64,000 bases of DNA, taken from the NCBI GenBank assembly GCA_013399015.1, contig VWZX01001149.1:594463-658462 (forward strand), in the 5' to 3' direction. Source of the DNA: Galbula dea (Eukaryota; Chordata; Aves; Piciformes; Galbulidae). Shown here in pieces: positions 60,003 through 64,000 of the stretch. The position numbers and the translations under genes were made by a program. Every line of letters starts with the position of its first letter. Positions within the stretch are counted from its first letter, which is position 1. Below the pieces are notes generated by a model. That model worked only from the letters and a program-made list of their open reading frames with translations, was not told the DNA's origin and made no database searches.

Positions 60003-60178
60003 TAGAATCACAGGATATTTGGGGTTGGAAGGGACAGGTAAAGGTCACCTAGTCCAACCCCCCTGCAGTCAGCAGGGACATCTGCAACTAGAGCAGGTTG
60101 CTCACAGCTCCAACCAACCTGAACTGCAATGGTTCCAGGGATGGGACATCTTCCCACCTCTCTGGGCAACCTGTTAAA
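60003..60178 (-). mobile_element. CR1 LINE, 3' end copy
   Basis: Antisense copy with agaatcacaggatatttggg, gttggaagggacaggtaaag, cctgcagtcagcagggacat, agagcaggttgctcacagct and ctctgggcaacctgtt. It belongs to the subfamily of 19371-19890 (cagtcagcagg block). Confidence 0.92.
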
Positions 60179-63100
60179 GATCTGAGTCTCACAGTGCCAC
60201 CCAGTTCTCCTCTGCCAATGCAGGCTGCATGAGTGCCCTAGGAACACACTCAGTAGCTACCTAGCTCTACCTCTCCATGTTCATGGCCACCATGACATGC
60301 TACTGCCACATCACCAACAGAAAGATGCTTTCTGTGAGGCAATGAGTAAATCCCAGGGCAAAATGAGCACTGAGCTGCCATCCTGTGACTCCCTGTGTGC
60401 ACAATCTTCTCCTGTGATTGGTCATTCTCTCCTTAAATGGCCTGAGTTGTGGTTATGTGGTGTGCCTGATATATGGCAAGGGAGAGACTTTGGGGACCAC
60501 AGAGAAAATGCCAGCAAGCAATCAACCTCTGTAATGAGAAATAAGAGTCTGAAACTCACTTTCTGTCCCAAATTAACCTTGGAAAAAGGAAAGTAGGGTA
60601 GTGAGTCCCATCCCAGAAGCTATAGTGGCTGGGGTCTGGGCTGTGGGCCATGTTTCAGCAGCAGTGTGTAGCAAAACAAGAGCTCTCCTGGGGGCAAGGG
60701 GACAGCAGGCAATTCTTCCCTTCCCTTATGCTGTCATTCCTCCTGCCTCCCCTGAATCCTCCTCTCCAATTCCATTCAGTACAAGCCTGAGATCCATGAT
60801 TTTAAGCAAAAGCCAAGATCTTTGGCCATGTTTTCACTTGCTGGGCTAGAGGACTTTTTCCTCTTCACCCCAAACATAGAGGTTCAAACAGTGGCAAAGT
60901 CAAGGAGGGCTAAAGTAAAGAACTGCTGTTGCACCTGAGCAGCCAAGCTCATCAGATACTGAACCAGAGGGAATCCCACTGAACTCATATCTCTGCAATT
61001 TCAGCCAACCATACAGAACCATCTATTTCAGGAGAGCATTTCCTCCACACATTACCAAACAGGCCACTTAACATCATTACTTGGTACCCTATCCAGCCAA
61101 CTTCAGCCATCTAGGGAAAGAGCAACAGCTACAACCCTGACCTGCCTCAAGAGGAGGCAATCATCAATGCAGTCATGAGAATTTGTTACATCAAGGAACC
61201 TCAGAAACAGATAATCTCAAGAAGCCCCAAGCCTCCTGTGTGAGAAATGGAAGGGAGCTTAGGGGAGACCAGTTTCCTCAGCTTCTATTCATGAGCTCCC
61301 TTCTATCTTCACCACCATGACTTGTATGGCCCTGCTGTTCTCCTACCATGCCACACTGCCCTCTCAGTTACAGACCTGCAGATAGATCTAGCACCCCTGC
61401 TACAGCCACACAGCAATTAGATGGGGGGGGGAAGGACTGTTGGTGTTTGGTAGCAACCTGGAATCCACTCTGTGTCCTAGCTGTCAGCCTTGCTACAGCA
61501 AACATCATTTCCATCTTGGTGCCATCTCAGATAGTGGTGGTTTCACCTAGGAAAACTCCAGTTCTCCAAGACTCATGCACTCATTTTAGGATCTGTGTCC
61601 AGAAACCTTTTCCATTAGACTCAGTTCAGGGTTTTTCTCCACTCAGGATCTCAATTTCCTTGTCTTGGGCCTGATTTTTCAGGGCACTTTTTTGCTTTCT
61701 AACCATGGCACCTGCACCAGCCCTATGGAAGGCAGTCTGCCTCCAGCTCTCCACCAAGAAATGACTCCCATCACAGCTATGGCACTCAGAAGATGGCATC
61801 TGCCAAGGCTGAGCAGCACTGGGAGCAGCCTGGCACTATAGTCCCTCATCAAACAGAATGAGTCAAGGAGTATCTGGCAGGGGAAGGAGCAGCAAAATCA
61901 GTCTTGAGTCTAATGCAGGCTCTCCAAGAAATTCCTTTTCACTTGCAAGAGACATGCAGGCTGGAACTGCCTTCCTGTGACTCCTCCCCACCCTCCTGCA
62001 AGGCACCATTAGGAGGGAGCCTGTCACCCAGGGATGTTTTTCAACAATACTTCATGTCCTCTTTTACTGTCTTCTTTTTAAGCCACTTCCAAACTCACTT
62101 CCCTTTGCTCCCTACTCAGATCAGACTAATAAGAACATCACCTCAGGGAAAAGACTTGTACACAGACAGACTTCCTCTTCAGAGGATCAAACAGACCAGA
62201 CTGTTCCTTTTCAAGTTTTATTAATCCTGCTTCATAATTTCCACCACATCATTAGTCATTTCCTATTATTGAATAGCTGGTAGCAGCATCATCTCCCAGT
62301 AAATAGCAAGCCACCCATGCCACCTGCAATTTCTTGGCTGATACCTACCCACAACCACATCTGGGGACAAGACAAAAGAGGTAAAATGAAAAGCCAAACC
62401 ATCTAGACTCTTTATTTTTTTGATCTGTGCCTCATTTCTTTTATTCACATCATCTGCTTAGCTGGCTACAGAAGCTGCTGCAAGACCTTGGTTAAAAACA
62501 GCTCCAGATTAACACTAAAATCAGCAGTTTGGAAACAGTGGTGATTTGCACTGGAATTTCCCCTTCCTGAGGCATGGAGGGTCTGGGGGGAGCTTGCTGC
62601 TTATCAGGATTTGGGGTTTGTTTGGTTTCCTAAGCTTTGCTTGGTTTCTCTACATCTTGTAGGTAATTTTTGACACTAAAAATGGGCAGAGGATTCAAAT
62701 GCCTTGAAGCAATCTGGTTTCTATTCAGGTTTTTTTTTGCCCCCTCCAATAAAAGGAGGTGGATATTGTTCTAATAATATCCTTCTTATTTCTACCATTT
62801 GGCTTGGGCAATTAATTAGGAGGAAGTACAGCAGCATTTTCAGTCTAGTATCTCTATACCTGAATTACTGGAGGCTCCTCTTGGACACTCTTCATTTTTC
62901 CCATGCCTAAAGGGTCTCCACACACAAGTTTTGGGTGAGGCTTTCTCTGGGGTCCACTTTGTTCTGTGGATTGAGCCCCACATTAGAAGTATCAGGAGAA
63001 GGCTGTTCTTGACCCAGCAGTGGTGCTTCTGCTCTCTCCTTCTTCCCATCCCCTCAGGAGATTTTCCAGCCATGAGCCCTCCCTCTGGCCTGCAGTCTCC

Positions 63101-64000
63101 CCATGTGCCCTGCAGGACAGCCTCACCAGGGCACCAGGACAGGTGCACAGAAGACAATGACTCTTCCCACCCTCTCTAGGGGCAGGGGATGGAGCCCCCA
63201 GTTTCCAGGACTGAAAGGATTTCCTCCTTTTCACTTGTCCTCATGAACACAGCCTGGGACATGGAGCACAGTCACTGGGGCTGAAGGGTGACTCCAGCAG
63301 CAAGGACTGGATTTGGGTTTATGGCAGTGGAGGTTCCTGCTACAGACTTCCTGCATGGCCTTAGGCAAGAAGTCACTTGCCATTAGACTTTCCCAGTGCT
63401 TGTTTTAATTCCCCCCTGTTCTTCTGAACACTAATATTGGTCATTAGAGGTCAGCTGAGTCCTAGGTGAAAAGAGGTAATTAAATGCTTAATGACTAATG
63501 CATTTAACAGTCTTTCAGGGAGCACAGGAGGTGCCTGCAGCATGCCTGCTTTTGTCAGAGCTGTCTGAAAGTGTCATCTGCCAACCCATGCAGGACAGCA
63601 CTCTCAGGCCTGCAGACTCCTTCCTCTCTGATCACTTCCAGGCAGAGCTTGGTAAATCTAAGAGAAGGATTATGTGACTTGGCTGCAGAAGGCTGTGGAA
63701 CACTTACTACAAGGGACACCCTCCCTATCTTCTAGCAGTCCCTTGGCAGCTTGCAGGTCCTTGACCATGACCTGCCACCACTTAGAACTTCAATCTGCCT
63801 ACAACAGGTGGCAAGAGCTGGCAACACCTGGGTATGTTTGTCCCTGTCTGCACCTCCTCTACAAGGTGCCAGGGCAGCCACCTCTGTGACCTGGACCTTG
63901 TAGTGCCTGTCTGCCTACAAAAGAATAGCTTAGGTTGTGTCCTTCCTTTCATGCCCACCTGTCAAACTCTCATTGTCTTCTTCTCCTCTGACCCATCACC
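60179..64000. other. Long unique stretch with possible old repeat traces
   Basis: About 3.8 kb without CR1. There is a G9 run at about 61424. A fragment gggcctgatttttcagggca at 61667-61686 resembles one end of the palindromic repeat mentioned at 25905. A MIR-like phrase lies at 63340-63420, listed separately. Open frames up to 108 codons are unsupported. Confidence 0.4.
63340..63420 (+). repeat. Possible ancient MIR-like SINE trace
   Basis: The phrase acttcctgcatggccttagg, caagaagtcacttgccatta, gactttcccagtgcttg parallels the MIR core segment (gtgaccttgggcaagtcact, then a cctcagtttcc block). Several substitutions and an insertion are present, as expected for a very old SINE. Confidence 0.4.

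Noticed and set aside
1..64000. Bacterial or phage-type systems, CRISPR arrays, operons, tRNA or rRNA genes
   Set aside because: Sequence composition, CR1 content and absence of tightly packed long frames show vertebrate intergenic DNA. No regularly spaced repeats with unique spacers and no tRNA-like cloverleaf were noticed.

Overview
The window is vertebrate nuclear DNA and almost certainly avian. It has no operons, no long intact genes and no tRNA or rRNA genes that I can see, and CpG is scarce in most of it. It is dominated by 3'-truncated copies of one non-LTR retrotransposon family, CR1 (Chicken Repeat 1). These copies are recognised by the recurring 3' end (a ggactagatgatct-like block, then ggtcccttccaac, ending attctatgattct), by ORF2 reverse-transcriptase blocks such as GVPQGSVLGP and F(A/T)DDTKL, and by the later block KFNKSKCKVLHLG. 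I count 33 CR1 or CR1-like segments, about one sixth of the window by my own boundary estimates. That is high for a bird and would fit a lineage with a CR1 expansion such as woodpeckers and their relatives. The species assignment is inference.

Layout. 1-6.2 kb: small CR1 tails, a degenerate 139-bp tandem duplication (1.68-1.92 kb), a G/T tract able to form a G-quadruplex, and two older CR1 copies. 6.6-15 kb: a dense CR1 zone. It includes the least decayed copy (9.22-10.08 kb, with an ambiguous base at an internal junction) and a long copy at 13.16-14.04 kb that abuts an oppositely oriented one. 15-19 kb: repeat-poor, with a small CpG pocket near 17.6-18.2 kb. 19.4-24.8 kb: a 520-bp CR1 copy and a strongly decayed LINE whose reverse-transcriptase motifs can still be read on the minus strand. 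25-35 kb: CR1 copies of several subfamilies between repeat-poor stretches. 36.4-36.7 kb: an isolated minus-strand open frame with plausible splice sites, the only candidate for a non-transposon coding exon. 40.7-41.6 kb: the most unusual non-repeat segment, CpG-dense and rich in developmental transcription-factor motifs, a candidate distal enhancer or conserved non-coding element. 42.5-64 kb: sparse CR1 fragments in otherwise unremarkable sequence, with possible traces of ancient SINE and MITE-type repeats.

Functionally this looks like intergenic or intronic DNA: retrotransposon debris around a few possible regulatory islands. No gene could be identified with confidence. Repeat boundaries are read by eye and should be taken as accurate to roughly 10-20 bases. 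Nothing here was computed or searched against a database.
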